A stretch of 46,032 bases of DNA from positions 1 to 46,032 of the forward strand of contig CASFJS010000010.1 in assembly GCA_949295085.1 (NCBI GenBank), given 5' to 3'. The translations under genes and the position numbers were made by a program. How positions within the stretch are numbered: position 1 is the stretch's first letter; every line of letters begins with the position of its first letter. Below are positions 8,771 to 17,697 of the stretch, in pieces. Under the pieces are notes generated by a model. That model worked only from the letters and a program-made list of their open reading frames with translations, had not been told where the DNA came from and searched no databases. Origin of the DNA: an uncultured Pseudomonadota bacterium. Lineage in GTDB: Bacteria > Pseudomonadota > Alphaproteobacteria > RF32 > CAG-239.

Positions 8771-9427
8771 TTAAATTAGCCAGCCGGCCAAAAGAAACGA
8801 TGTTTGTTTCAAGTAGGCCGCAAACGGATTAAACGATATGCCGAAAGTTTGCATCAATACGGGGAGTACAAACGCCAGAATGATTATGAAAATCAGTCCG
8901 GCCTTTTCGGCGTTAAGAAACTTGCAAATATAGGGATTGTCCGACCAGCCAAACAGAATTTTTGAACCATCGAGGGGCGGGATGGGCAAGAGGTTAAAAA
9001 CAGCCAAGACAATGTTAAACAAAATCATGTTTAGCCAAAACATGGCAAAAATGCCGCTTAATGTCGTTTGCGGCAGCAGCAGCGATAATTTTAACAACAG
9101 AGCCGAAACGGCTGCCAGCACAAAATTGGTGATAACGCCGGCGGCCGCAACCAAAACAATATCCCGCCGGCGATGCGTAAAAGCCGTATAATTGACCGGT
9201 ACGGGTTTGGCCCATCCGAAAATAAAGCCGCTTTTAGATAAAAAGAGCAGTATCGGTAAAATAATCGTGCCAAAGAGGTCTATGTGGCTCAACGGGTTTA
9301 AGGACAAGCGGCCGGCATTTTTTGCCGTGTTGTCTCCCAAGCGCCAGGCAACATAACCATGGGCAATTTCATGAGCAATAATGGCTATAAAAATCGCGGC
9401 AGCCGATGTCAAAATTTTGATTAACAT
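8771..9427 (-). CDS. Site-2 protease family (M50) membrane metalloprotease
   Basis: A 218-aa polytopic membrane protein with the zinc motif HEIAH at residues 19-23 inside the first TM helix and the third-ligand motif LLPIPPLDG near residue 150. This is the minimal M50B architecture without a PDZ domain, the same class as bacterial Rip-like or SpoIVFB-like site-2 proteases. These enzymes cut TM helices, for example of anti-sigma factors; the substrate here is unknown. Its start overlaps the stop of the SPOR gene (TAATG), and nagZ starts 12 nt after its end, so it belongs to that operon. Confidence 0.9.
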   Translation of the reverse strand: MLIKILTSAAAIFIAIIAHEIAHGYVAWRLGDNTAKNAGRLSLNPLSHIDLFGTIILPILLFLSKSGFIFGWAKPVPVNYTAFTHRRRDIVLVAAAGVITNFVLAAVSALLLKLSLLLPQTTLSGIFAMFWLNMILFNIVLAVFNLLPIPPLDGSKILFGWSDNPYICKFLNAEKAGLIFIIILAFVLPVLMQTFGISFNPFAAYLKQTSFLLAGWLI

Positions 9428-10392
9428 TATTTTTTCTTTACCAAACAGGAACCACCGGCCGTTTTGATGGCATTACATATTTTATCGGCTTCGCGGCGTT
9501 CGGCAAAAGAGCCGGCCATCAAACGATAAAAAACGCCTTTAGCTCCGAGATCCGCTTCTTGAATTTCATGCGGCAGATCTTTCAAAGAAGGATATTTTTT
9601 ACTCAGGTCTTCCCATGCTTTTGGCATGGCGGCACGGTTCGGTGAAGATATTAACTGAATTTGCCAAGAACCTTCGGTGGCAAGAGGCGGTGTTTTGACT
9701 TCGGCGACAACAGATTTTGCCGGTGCCGGCGGTTCTGCAACGGTTGTCTTGGCCGTTTCCGCTTTGTCGACCGGAGGAGCTGGCGGCGTGGTCGCGGCCG
9801 GTTGTGCCGACAAGTCTTTAACAACGACTTTTATTTCGGCTTTGGGTTCCGGTTGAGCCGGTGCAGGTTGAGGTGCCGGAGCCTCTTGAGCCGGTTGCGG
9901 CTCGGCTGATTGAATGATTTTTTCCGCGTCGGCAATAACGGACGAGTCAGCCGCGACAATTTTTGCTGGCGGCTCGGGTTGTTCCGGCATAGTCGGAAAT
10001 TTTGGTTCTTCGGGCGGGGGCAGAAGATTTTCAACTTTTACCTCGGAAGTATCTTTCTTTTCGACGATATCATAGACCGTTTTATCCTGATTGAGAATTT
10101 CCATGCCGCCGGGGTCTGCCGGTTGCACTTTGACGGCCGTTTGCGGCTTGCGAACAACCGGAATTTCCGCATCTTCAACCTTGGAATAATCCGGCGATAA
10201 AATAAACCAGCTGACGACGCCGGCTAAGCCTATGCCTAAAACTGTTCCCAAAAAAATATGCTGCGAACGATTGATGTCGTTTTTGCGTTCTTCAAAACTT
10301 TCTATCGGTTGCGAGTTAAGCCGTTGGCGGAATTCGTCCAAAAATTCGCCGTTTTTGTTTAACTCGTCTTCATCACGAAAATCATCCAGCAT
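9427..10392 (-). CDS. SPOR domain protein
   Basis: A 321-aa bitopic inner-membrane protein. Residues 1-45 are cytoplasmic and acidic, one TM helix follows (~48-66, IFLGTVLGIGLAGVVSWFIL), then a long Pro/Ala/Glu-rich periplasmic linker (75-240), and a C-terminal SPOR domain (245-321: SWQIQLISS...YRLMAGSFAERREADKICNAI). SPOR domains bind septal peptidoglycan lacking stem peptides, so it probably localises to the division site. GGGAGG lies 7 nt before the ATG. In many alphaproteobacteria a SPOR gene lies between argS and nagZ; here argS is absent and an M50 gene is present. Confidence 0.9.
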   Translation of the reverse strand: MLDDFRDEDELNKNGEFLDEFRQRLNSQPIESFEERKNDINRSQHIFLGTVLGIGLAGVVSWFILSPDYSKVEDAEIPVVRKPQTAVKVQPADPGGMEILNQDKTVYDIVEKKDTSEVKVENLLPPPEEPKFPTMPEQPEPPAKIVAADSSVIADAEKIIQSAEPQPAQEAPAPQPAPAQPEPKAEIKVVVKDLSAQPAATTPPAPPVDKAETAKTTVAEPPAPAKSVVAEVKTPPLATEGSWQIQLISSPNRAAMPKAWEDLSKKYPSLKDLPHEIQEADLGAKGVFYRLMAGSFAERREADKICNAIKTAGGSCLVKKK

Positions 10393-10478
10393 TGCCGGCC
10401 TCCCTTAATTGAACAATCTATTGTTTTGATTGTAGGATGAAAAGCTTTATAATCCCTTAACAAGACGTAATTTATTTG

Positions 10479-11648
10479 CTAAAAACGGTAAGAAACATTA
10501 AAGAGTTTTTGGTGTTCTTCGACCGCAAAAGCGTCGGTCATTGAGGCGATGTAAGTGCAGACGCAATCGGCCCGGTCTTTTTCAGTTTGCGCCCGGTTTA
10601 TTTTGGGGCGCAACTCCATCGGCAAAAGCTTGTCTTCGCTCATGAAAGCGTTGAATAAATCTTCGACGATTTTTTGAGATTTCATATCCATGCGGGCAAT
10701 GTTGCTGTGTGTGTAAAAGCGGCGCGTTAAAAAGTCGTGCAGGTCATAGATCTGCTGGTGCATTTCTTTGGAAAAATTGGCGGTAAAAGATGTGTTTTTG
10801 CGTATATCTTCCGCCGAAGATATGTTCAACTCGTCAATGTTTTGTCTTGTTGTTTTCAGGAGATCAAACACCATGGCGCTGATAAGCGAACGTGTGACGG
10901 CATAAATGCGCAGCTCGTCACCGCAGGAGGGGTTTTCGCTATCAAAACGCGCGATGATTTCTTTGACAAATTTGAGTTCGCAAAGTTCCGCAATATTGAA
11001 GAAACCGGCGCGAAAACCATCGTCAATATCGTGGTTGTTATAGGCAATGTCATCGGCAAAGGAAGCGATTTGGGCTTCAAGAGACGGGTAGTGTCCGAGG
11101 TCGAGCGGAAATTTTTTGTTGAACTCTTTTAAGTAGGCGTTGTTTGTTCTTTTTATCGGGCCGTTGTGTTTGACAGTTCCTTCAAGGGTTTCCCATGTCA
11201 GGTTCAGACCGGTGAATCCGGGGTAGCGGTTTTCGGTTTCGGTCATGATTCTGAGCGAATTGATGTTGTGATCAAAACCACCGTAATTTTTCATGCAGCG
11301 GTTGAGCCCGCGCTCACCGGCATGGCCGAACGGCGCATGCCCGAGATCATGTGCCAGAGCAATGGCTTCGCCGAGTTCTTCGTTGAGACGCAAATTTTTG
11401 CATAAAGTGCGGGTTATCTGCGCAACCTCAATGCTGTGAGTCAGCCGGGTGCGGTAACTGCGGCCTTCATGGTAGGCAAAAACCTGCGTTTTGCCTTCCA
11501 GGCGGCGAAAAGCGGCCGAATGAATTAACCGGTCGCGGTCCCGTTGGAAATCGGAGCGAATCAGGTTGGCATAATCCGGATACATACGGCCGCGGGAGTT
11601 TTCATTTTTAACAGCATAATTTGCAAGAGACATTTTTTTACTTTCCAT
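10479..11648 (-). CDS. dgt: dGTPase-like HD phosphohydrolase
   Basis: A 389-aa deoxyguanosinetriphosphate triphosphohydrolase-like protein that splits dNTPs to nucleoside plus triphosphate. HD-domain metal ligands are visible in RLTHSIEVAQ (near residue 70) and AHDLGHAPFGHAGE (near 98), and the N-terminal DRDRLIHSAAFRRLEGKTQV is the family signature. The translation can start at the ATG at 11648 or at the ATG at 11633; the second has GGAAAG about 7 nt upstream and gives MSLANYAV. An 86-nt gap separates it from the SPOR gene, so it may be the first gene of that operon. Confidence 0.92.
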   Translation of the reverse strand: MESKKMSLANYAVKNENSRGRMYPDYANLIRSDFQRDRDRLIHSAAFRRLEGKTQVFAYHEGRSYRTRLTHSIEVAQITRTLCKNLRLNEELGEAIALAHDLGHAPFGHAGERGLNRCMKNYGGFDHNINSLRIMTETENRYPGFTGLNLTWETLEGTVKHNGPIKRTNNAYLKEFNKKFPLDLGHYPSLEAQIASFADDIAYNNHDIDDGFRAGFFNIAELCELKFVKEIIARFDSENPSCGDELRIYAVTRSLISAMVFDLLKTTRQNIDELNISSAEDIRKNTSFTANFSKEMHQQIYDLHDFLTRRFYTHSNIARMDMKSQKIVEDLFNAFMSEDKLLPMELRPKINRAQTEKDRADCVCTYIASMTDAFAVEEHQKLFNVSYRF

Positions 11649-11706
11649 CGGATAAAAAATATTATAGTTTTACTTTAGGGCGAGGAATTAAAGAAAGCGT
11701 TAACAA

Positions 11707-12498
11707 ATGAAAATTGCAACCTATAATGTCAACTCCGTTAATGCCAGAATTGAAAATCTGGTAAAGTGGCTGAAGGACGAATCTCCGGATATTGCGTTGT
11801 TGCAGGAGATTAAAAGCGAGTATAATACTTTTCCGTTTTTTGAGCTGCAGGCTGCCGGATATAGTGCCGAAATTTTGGGTCAGAAGAGTTACAACGGTGT
11901 GGCGGTGATCAGCCGGCAGAAAATAAAAACCGTGCAAAAAGGAATTCCTGATTTTACGGATGAAAATGCCCGCTATCTGGAAGCCGATATTACGGTTGAC
12001 GGGGAAGAATACCGTGTGGCCTCAATTTATCTGCCAAACGGCAATCCGCCGTATAACAAACCCGATGATGACAGCAAGTGGCGCTATAAGCTTGCCTGGA
12101 TGGGTGCGTTTTATCGGCACGCGGCGGAACTCGCGGATCTCAGAAAGCCGGTGATCCTGGGCGGAGACTTTAATGTCATTATGACCGACGGCGATGTTTA
12201 TAATCCGGAGGAATTTCGCCAGAATGCGTTGTTCCGGCCGGAGGTTGTTCGTAAATTAAAGGCTTTTTCATATCTGGGGTTTTATGATGCTTTCCGGCAG
12301 CTGCATCCGAAAGATACCGGGTATACGTTTTGGGATTATACCGGTGCGGCCCTGCGTCAGGATATGGGCATGCGGATAGATTATTTGTGGCTTAATGCTT
12401 ATGCGGCGGACAGGTTGGAAAGTTGTCGCGTCGATAAGGCGCCGCGTTTGGACGAAAGGCCGTCGGATCATACGGTTTTGGAGGCGGTATTGCGATAA
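11707..12498 (+). CDS. xthA: Exodeoxyribonuclease III
   Basis: A 263-aa AP endonuclease / 3'-5' exonuclease of the exonuclease-endonuclease-phosphatase fold, acting in base excision repair. Metal and catalytic motifs: N7 in TYNVNS, E34 in LLQEIKSE, GGDFNV near residue 155, RIDYLW near 225 and the terminal SDH. Length matches E. coli Xth (268). It is divergent from dgt across ~58 bp. The next start codon directly follows its stop, so the S41 peptidase gene is cotranscribed. Confidence 0.95.
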   Translation: MKIATYNVNSVNARIENLVKWLKDESPDIALLQEIKSEYNTFPFFELQAAGYSAEILGQKSYNGVAVISRQKIKTVQKGIPDFTDENARYLEADITVDGEEYRVASIYLPNGNPPYNKPDDDSKWRYKLAWMGAFYRHAAELADLRKPVILGGDFNVIMTDGDVYNPEEFRQNALFRPEVVRKLKAFSYLGFYDAFRQLHPKDTGYTFWDYTGAALRQDMGMRIDYLWLNAYAADRLESCRVDKAPRLDERPSDHTVLEAVLR

Positions 12499-13479
12499 AT
12501 GAAAAAAATTGTTTTTTTTCTGATGCTGTTGTTATGCGATGTTGCCGCGGCGGCCGATACCGAAGTCTGGCAGCGCATTTATGCCCAAGTTCCGGAAGCC
12601 TATGTTTACGAAACGACGCCGGAAAATTTGGCCGTAGCGGCATTGAAAGCGTTGCACGATGTTGATAAAAATCTGACAGTCGGGGATGATAAAAATCGGA
12701 TAACTTTGTATTATAAGGGGCTGGTGGCTGCGGTTTTGCGTAAACCGGAAGATAAATCGGATGTCAGGGCCTGGGCGGAATTAACGTCGGCCATGATTGA
12801 TGCGGCGGCACAAAAATCGCCGGAGGCGGCGCGACGTGATTTTGAATTGGCGGATGTCATGGCTAGGGGGATGGCAGGTATTTTGGACAAAGATTCTAAA
12901 TTTTACGGAGACGCCGATGAAGTTTATGATATTTTGCCGAGAAACAGAAGAACGTTTGTCGCCCGAAAAGACGGACATAACTTGTATATCAAGATTGCCG
13001 CGTTTAATAAGCAGACGGTTAAAGAGTTGCGGCAAGCATTGCAAGATTATGCAGAAATGCCGGAATTAATTTTGGATTTGCGGGGGTGTCCGGGCGGCAT
13101 GCTCGGAGAAGCAATTAAGGCGGCAGACTTGTTTTTGGACGGCGGTATCGTCGTGTCGACCAAAGGAAAACTGCCGGAGGAAGTTTTTTATACGGCCTAT
13201 GAAGGAGATATGTGGCACGGAAAGCCGATAACGGTTTTGGTTGACAGGGATACGGCTTCGGCGGCGGAAGTTCTGGCCGCGGCTTTGCAGGAGCAGGGAC
13301 GGGCCGAAATTGCCGGAGATAAAACCAAAGGCAAAGGGAGTGTCCAAAAATTGGTATTGTTGTCCGGTGGCAGTGTTTTGGCCGTTACCAGCAGCTTTTT
13401 TATGACTCCGTCCGGTCGTGAATTGAATGGTAAAGGCGTTGTGCCGGATAAAAAGCTGCCCGAATCTTATGAAAATTAA
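12499..13479 (+). CDS. Exported S41 family peptidase
   Basis: A 326-aa C-terminal processing-type serine protease. A signal peptide (MKKIVFFLMLLLCDVAAAAD) sends it to the periplasm. The S41 core contains LDLRGCPGGMLGEAIKAADL (193-212), the nucleophile Ser254 in DTASAAEVLA and the general base Lys279 in TKGKGSVQ. The 25-residue spacing matches the CtpA Ser-Lys dyad. The region between residues 120 and 170, where CtpA has a PDZ domain, is short and lacks a recognisable PDZ, so substrate recognition is probably different. The start codon is immediately adjacent to the xthA stop (TAA-ATG). Confidence 0.88.
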   Translation: MKKIVFFLMLLLCDVAAAADTEVWQRIYAQVPEAYVYETTPENLAVAALKALHDVDKNLTVGDDKNRITLYYKGLVAAVLRKPEDKSDVRAWAELTSAMIDAAAQKSPEAARRDFELADVMARGMAGILDKDSKFYGDADEVYDILPRNRRTFVARKDGHNLYIKIAAFNKQTVKELRQALQDYAEMPELILDLRGCPGGMLGEAIKAADLFLDGGIVVSTKGKLPEEVFYTAYEGDMWHGKPITVLVDRDTASAAEVLAAALQEQGRAEIAGDKTKGKGSVQKLVLLSGGSVLAVTSSFFMTPSGRELNGKGVVPDKKLPESYEN

Positions 13480-13488
13480 AAATTAGGG

Positions 13489-13516
13489 TTGACACCGGGC
13501 GAAAAAAATGTATATT
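13489..13516 (+). promoter_or_regulatory. Sigma-70 type promoter of rpmG
   Basis: A perfect -35 TTGACA (13489-13494), 16-bp spacer and -10 TATATT (13511-13516) lie just after the S41 peptidase stop and 46 bp before rpmG. Confidence 0.75.
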
Positions 13517-13561
13517 ACGCTCAAATGTTTTGTATTGTAACCTTAATTTAAGAGTAGAGAA

Positions 13562-13729
13562 ATGGCTAAAGCAGTAAAAGTTAAAGTAAAATTGGAAAGT
13601 ACGGCCGGTACGGGTACTTTCTATCTGGCCGAGAAAAATCCGAGAACTCATCCGGAAAAGTTGACTTTGAAAAAATATGACAAGAAGTCAAAAAAGCATG
13701 AAGAGTTTGTCGAGAAGAAGTTAAAGTAA
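13562..13729 (+). CDS. rpmG: 50S ribosomal protein L33
   Basis: A 55-aa protein beginning MAKAVKVKVKLESTAGTGTF and ending in a Lys-rich tail (HEEFVEKKLK), matching the L33 family in length and in the core YLAEKNPRTHPEKLTLKKYD. L33 sits near the E site of the large subunit. The zinc-binding cysteines of the C+ form are absent, so this is the zinc-independent C- form. It has its own strong promoter and terminator and is therefore monocistronic. Confidence 0.96.
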   Translation: MAKAVKVKVKLESTAGTGTFYLAEKNPRTHPEKLTLKKYDKKSKKHEEFVEKKLK

Positions 13730-13753
13730 TTCTTTAACGTTTTCAAGGAAAGA

Positions 13754-13787
13754 AGACCGTACCGAAGAATGGTGCGGTCTTTTTTTT
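13754..13787 (+). terminator. Intrinsic terminator of rpmG
   Basis: AGACCGTACC pairs with GGTGCGGTCT (one G:T, 7-nt loop) and is followed by TTTTTTT. It lies 24 nt past the rpmG stop and also before the end of convergent xerC, which it may serve as well. Confidence 0.88.
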
Positions 13788-13824
13788 GCGGCTGCAAAAA
13801 GTTTGAAATACTTGTAACCAAGAG

Positions 13825-14766
13825 TTAACCGTCTAACAGGTGGGCTTTTTGATATTCTTTTTTTAAGTGTTCGATCTCAACATTTGTGTAGCGTTGGGTC
13901 GTGGATAGGGACGCATGGCCCAATAACTCCTGTATGGAGCGCAAATTGGTCCCCTCCGCCAAAAGGTGAGTGGCAAAAGAATGGCGCAGGGCGTGGGGTG
14001 TCAGGGTTTCCGGCAATCCGAGGTATCGTCTGAGCTTTTCAAGATTCCGCTGAATAATTCGCGGAGAAATACGCTCGCCTCTTGCTCCTAAAAACAGAGC
14101 ATCTCCTTGTTTTTGTTGATAAGGGCAAGCCTTTAGGTAGGCAGCGATTTTTTCTTTAACGACGGGGAGGACAGGAACCAAACGTTCTTTGTTTCCTTTG
14201 CCGCGTATTTTGAGGAAATCGTTATGGTTGATATCACCAACGTTGAGTGACAGGGCTTCGGAAATTCGCAAACCACATCCGTAGAGTATTGTTAAAATGG
14301 CGACATCTCTAAGACCCTGCCACTCTTCTTTGGCAAAATGAGAGGCGGTATCCAGTACTTCCAGGGTTTGGCTGACATCCAGTGCCTTGGGCAAAATTTT
14401 ATCTTTTTTGGGAGATGAAACGGCGGTCAGGGTCGTGTTGGTAATGATATGGTTGCGGTTGAGCCATTTAAAAAAGTTTTTGAGTGACGATAATTCGCGC
14501 GCTATGGTCGATTTGCCCAGATGACGGTTGTTTTGACAGCTTAAAAAAGCTCTGAAAGTGCGAATGTCAGTTTGCCGGAGATCGTCCTTTTGCGGCAAAC
14601 GCCCAAGATAGTCCTGCCAAAATTTGAAAAAAGATGCCAAATCACGAGCATAAGCATCCAACGTGTGAGTCGAATAACCTCGTTCTCCGGCAAGCCAGGC
14701 CGACCAAGCGTCAATCAGCTCGATCACTTCGGCCGAGGCGGCATATTTGATTTCTTGTTTCATCAT
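13825..14766 (-). CDS. xerC: Tyrosine recombinase XerC
   Basis: A ~313-aa tyrosine recombinase that resolves chromosome dimers at dif together with XerD and FtsK. The N-terminal SAM-like DNA-binding domain (to ~110) is followed by the catalytic domain with Arg in YGCGLRISEAL, Lys in RGKGNKERLVP, HALRHSFATHLL (His, Arg), LGHASLSTTQ (His) and the nucleophile Tyr just after it. A GTG start at 14781 would add five residues; neither start has a good Shine-Dalgarno. Its place next to priA is the usual one for alphaproteobacterial xerC, which is why I call XerC rather than XerD. It is not linked to the island at 41-46 kb. Confidence 0.9.
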   Translation of the reverse strand: MMKQEIKYAASAEVIELIDAWSAWLAGERGYSTHTLDAYARDLASFFKFWQDYLGRLPQKDDLRQTDIRTFRAFLSCQNNRHLGKSTIARELSSLKNFFKWLNRNHIITNTTLTAVSSPKKDKILPKALDVSQTLEVLDTASHFAKEEWQGLRDVAILTILYGCGLRISEALSLNVGDINHNDFLKIRGKGNKERLVPVLPVVKEKIAAYLKACPYQQKQGDALFLGARGERISPRIIQRNLEKLRRYLGLPETLTPHALRHSFATHLLAEGTNLRSIQELLGHASLSTTQRYTNVEIEHLKKEYQKAHLLDG

Positions 14767-14897
14767 CCGGTATGAGAACACAAAATATTTAATAAAACCT
14801 TGTCAACAGAAGAGTTTTTTGTGTGTAAATCGGAATGAGGCTTTGAGAGATCCGAATAAAGTTGCTATTTTAACGGCAACAAGGAAAGGAAAAAATT

Positions 14898-17072
14898 ATG
14901 CAAATCGTCGGAGTATTGTTGCCGTTGCCGTTTAACGAGCCGTTTGATTATTACGCCGATGACGATGTTGTTTCCGGAATGCTGGTCAGGGTTCCGTTCG
15001 GGCGGGAAACAGTGGTTGGCGCCGTTTGGGAAACAGCCAGAAAAAGCCATCTTGACAGTAAAAAAATCAAAAAAATCATTGCTGTTATGCCTTATCCGCC
15101 TTTGCGGGCCGATATGTGCCGTTTTATTGAATTTGTGGCCCGGTATAATATGGCATTTTTGGGCTTGGTGTTGAAAATGGCACTAAGCGTCAGGCAGGTT
15201 TTTGATGATCCTAAAATGCTCCGGCTTTATGAACTATCCGGCAAAACACTCAGCGAAGCTGGGCTCAAAAATTCGGATGCCCGCTGGCGGGTTATGGATT
15301 TTTTGAAAGTTGCTCCGTTTACCCGTCAAGAAATCGTTGCCGGAGCCGGTGTTTCGGCACCGGTTGTCAAAACAATGATCGATGCCGGTGTGCTGCGGGA
15401 AGTTTTGACGGAAAAAAAGAAAGAATATCAAAAACCGGTGTGCGGATTCCAAAAAATACGGTTGACCGAAGAACAACAAAAAGCTGCCGATATTTTGTGT
15501 CGTAAAATCGGCGGAGGATTTAACGCTACGTTGCTGAACGGCGTGACGGGATCGGGCAAGACGGAAGTTTATTTTGAGGCTGTCGAAAAGGCATTTGCCG
15601 TCGGTAAACAAGTGTTGATTCTGGTTCCGGAAATCGGGTTGACGGCTCAGTGGCTCGGGCGCTTTGAAAAAAGGTTTGGCGTGCCGCCGGCCGAGTGGCA
15701 TTCGGCTTTGGGCACGAGAGAGCGGGCGGATACCTGGAAAGCGGTTGTTTGCGGTGAAGCCAAAATCATTATCGGTGCGCGTTCGGCGTTGTTTTTGCCG
15801 TATCCGGATTTGGGCTTGATTGTGATTGATGAAAGTCATGATGCCTCGTTCAAACAGGAAGATGCGGTTAATTATCAGGGGCGTGATATGGCGGTGGTTC
15901 GCGCAAAATATGAGAAAATACCCATTATTTTATCAACGGCGACCCCCGATTTGGAAACCGTTTGCAATGTTGATGAGGGTAAATATGAGCAGGTTTGCCT
16001 GAAATCAAGATTTGCCCGGGCACAGTTGCCGGAAATTAGGATTATTGATCTTAAAAAAGATAAACCCGTTAAGGGTTCGTGGGGGATGTCGTGGTTGTCG
16101 CCGGTGCTTTGCAATAAACTTAAAGCAAATTATGAGCAGGGCGGGCAAAGTATATTGTTTTTAAACAGAAGAGGGTATGCGCCGTTGGTTATCTGTCGCG
16201 ATTGCGGACACCGAATCCAATGTCCGAATTGTACGGCGTGGCTGACGGAGCATAAAAACGCCGGCAAACTTATTTGTCATCATTGCGGCTATATGACGGA
16301 TATTCCGCAAGAATGTCCGGTCTGTCACTCTGCCGACGGACTGGCGGCCTGCGGTCCCGGTGTTGAAAGAATCGCCGAAGAGGTTAAATATAGATTTCCG
16401 CTGGCCAAAGTTAAGGTTTTGTCCTCTGACTTTATAAGTAATTTCAAAGACATACAAAACATTATTAAAGATATGGAAGATGGCAAAATCGATATCCTTA
16501 TCGGGACGCAAATATTAGCCAAAGGACATCACTTTCCGGAATTGACTCTGGTGGGAATCGTTGATGCCGATTTGGGTTTGATGGGAAGCGATTTAAGGGC
16601 GGCCGAACGCACTTATCAGTTGTTGTCCCAGGTGGCGGGGCGCGCCGGTCGCGGTGTTAAGAAAGGCGAGGTCTATTTGCAGACCTTGTATCCCGATAAT
16701 GCGGTATTAAATGCTTTGGTCAGTGGTAAAACGGAAGAATTTTATGCATTGGAAAAACAAAGCCGGCGAATCCTCAAAATGCCGCCTTTCGGCAAATTGG
16801 CCGCTCTTATTGTTTCCGGCGTGAATAAGGAAAATGTTGAAAGAACGGCGGCTCGGTTGGGGCAAACGGCATTTAACGACGATAAGGTTACAACCTTGGG
16901 ACCTGCTCCGGCGCCGTTGTTTGTTTTGCGGGGGAAATACCGGTATCGGTTATTGCTAAAGACGGATAAAAATATTAAAATTCAGGATGTCGTGATTCAA
17001 TGGCTGAAAAAAAACAAAATTCCGTCGTCCGTGCGGGTAGAGATTGATATTGATCCTTATTCGTTTTATTGA
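14898..17072 (+). CDS. priA: Primosomal protein N' (PriA helicase)
   Basis: A 724-aa superfamily 2 helicase that restarts stalled replication forks by loading DnaB. The N-terminal 3'-DNA-binding domain spans ~1-100. Walker A GVTGSGKTEVYF is near residue 217, the DEAH-type box IDESHDASFKQED near 315, and zinc-binding cysteines lie at ~430-475 (CRDCGHRIQCPNC and CHHCGYMTDIPQECPVC). Motif VI QVAGRAGRG follows. Length matches the family (~730). AAGGAAAGG precedes the ATG by 8 nt. It lies 54 nt before the ATP synthase operon, a common alphaproteobacterial arrangement. Confidence 0.96.
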   Translation: MQIVGVLLPLPFNEPFDYYADDDVVSGMLVRVPFGRETVVGAVWETARKSHLDSKKIKKIIAVMPYPPLRADMCRFIEFVARYNMAFLGLVLKMALSVRQVFDDPKMLRLYELSGKTLSEAGLKNSDARWRVMDFLKVAPFTRQEIVAGAGVSAPVVKTMIDAGVLREVLTEKKKEYQKPVCGFQKIRLTEEQQKAADILCRKIGGGFNATLLNGVTGSGKTEVYFEAVEKAFAVGKQVLILVPEIGLTAQWLGRFEKRFGVPPAEWHSALGTRERADTWKAVVCGEAKIIIGARSALFLPYPDLGLIVIDESHDASFKQEDAVNYQGRDMAVVRAKYEKIPIILSTATPDLETVCNVDEGKYEQVCLKSRFARAQLPEIRIIDLKKDKPVKGSWGMSWLSPVLCNKLKANYEQGGQSILFLNRRGYAPLVICRDCGHRIQCPNCTAWLTEHKNAGKLICHHCGYMTDIPQECPVCHSADGLAACGPGVERIAEEVKYRFPLAKVKVLSSDFISNFKDIQNIIKDMEDGKIDILIGTQILAKGHHFPELTLVGIVDADLGLMGSDLRAAERTYQLLSQVAGRAGRGVKKGEVYLQTLYPDNAVLNALVSGKTEEFYALEKQSRRILKMPPFGKLAALIVSGVNKENVERTAARLGQTAFNDDKVTTLGPAPAPLFVLRGKYRYRLLLKTDKNIKIQDVVIQWLKKNKIPSSVRVEIDIDPYSFY

Positions 17073-17126
17073 AATTTGTTAATAAAAAAGAAACCAATTC
17101 GTGTATAGACTGCACAAGTCAGTAAG

Positions 17127-17696
17127 ATGGGAGAGAGCCGCAAAGTGAAAAAGAGTTCAAAAAGCAAAACAGCCAGGGTTTATTCAACGGCTTTGTATGA
17201 GGCAGCTAAAAAGAGTAAATGCCTTGAAAAAGTACGGGATGATGTTGTTGAACTTCGGAATCTGTTTACTCAGAACACCGTGTTGCGTGACTATTTGGTC
17301 AGTCCGTTGTGGAAAGATGAAGATAAATTTGATGTGTTAAAAAAATCGGCAGCCGTTTTGGGACTCAATAAGGAGACGTTGTCCTGCATGCAAATTGTCG
17401 TGGAGAATCGCCGGAGTGCGGATCTGTCGGCGATTTGGGAAGATTTTATTAAGCTGTATTATGAACGAAAAGGTGTCGCCGAGGTTGAGGTTGAGACAGC
17501 TCAAAAATTGTCGGTCAGCCAAAACGGCCGGTTGCAAAAGGTGTTGGAAAAAATTTTGGCCGCTCCGGTGGTTGTGAAATATCATGTTAATCCGGCGGTG
17601 TTGGGCGGTTTGCGTATCAGATGCGGTTCAAAGATGTTTGATGACACGTTGTCTGCAAAATTAAATTATTTGGAAAAAGTGATGAAAGGTAAATAA
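17127..17696 (+). CDS. atpH: ATP synthase F1 subunit delta
   Basis: A 189-aa delta (OSCP) subunit that ties F1 to the peripheral stalk. The family pattern is visible in [19 protein letters not shown] near the N-terminus and AELEVETA-like [12 protein letters not shown] near residue 115, with [19 protein letters not shown] near the C-terminus. It is the first gene of atpHAGDC. The ATG at 17127 lacks a clear Shine-Dalgarno; a GTG at 17145 preceded by GGGAGAGAG is an alternative that removes six residues. Confidence 0.94.
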   Translation: MGESRKVKKSSKSKTARVYSTALYEAAKKSKCLEKVRDDVVELRNLFTQNTVLRDYLVSPLWKDEDKFDVLKKSAAVLGLNKETLSCMQIVVENRRSADLSAIWEDFIKLYYERKGVAEVEVETAQKLSVSQNGRLQKVLEKILAAPVVVKYHVNPAVLGGLRIRCGSKMFDDTLSAKLNYLEKVMKGK

Positions 17697-17697
17697 A

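Noticed and set aside
13825..14781. XerC as the integrase of the tRNA-Ser island
   Set aside because: It is 27 kb away, next to priA in the usual housekeeping position, with normal chromosomal composition.
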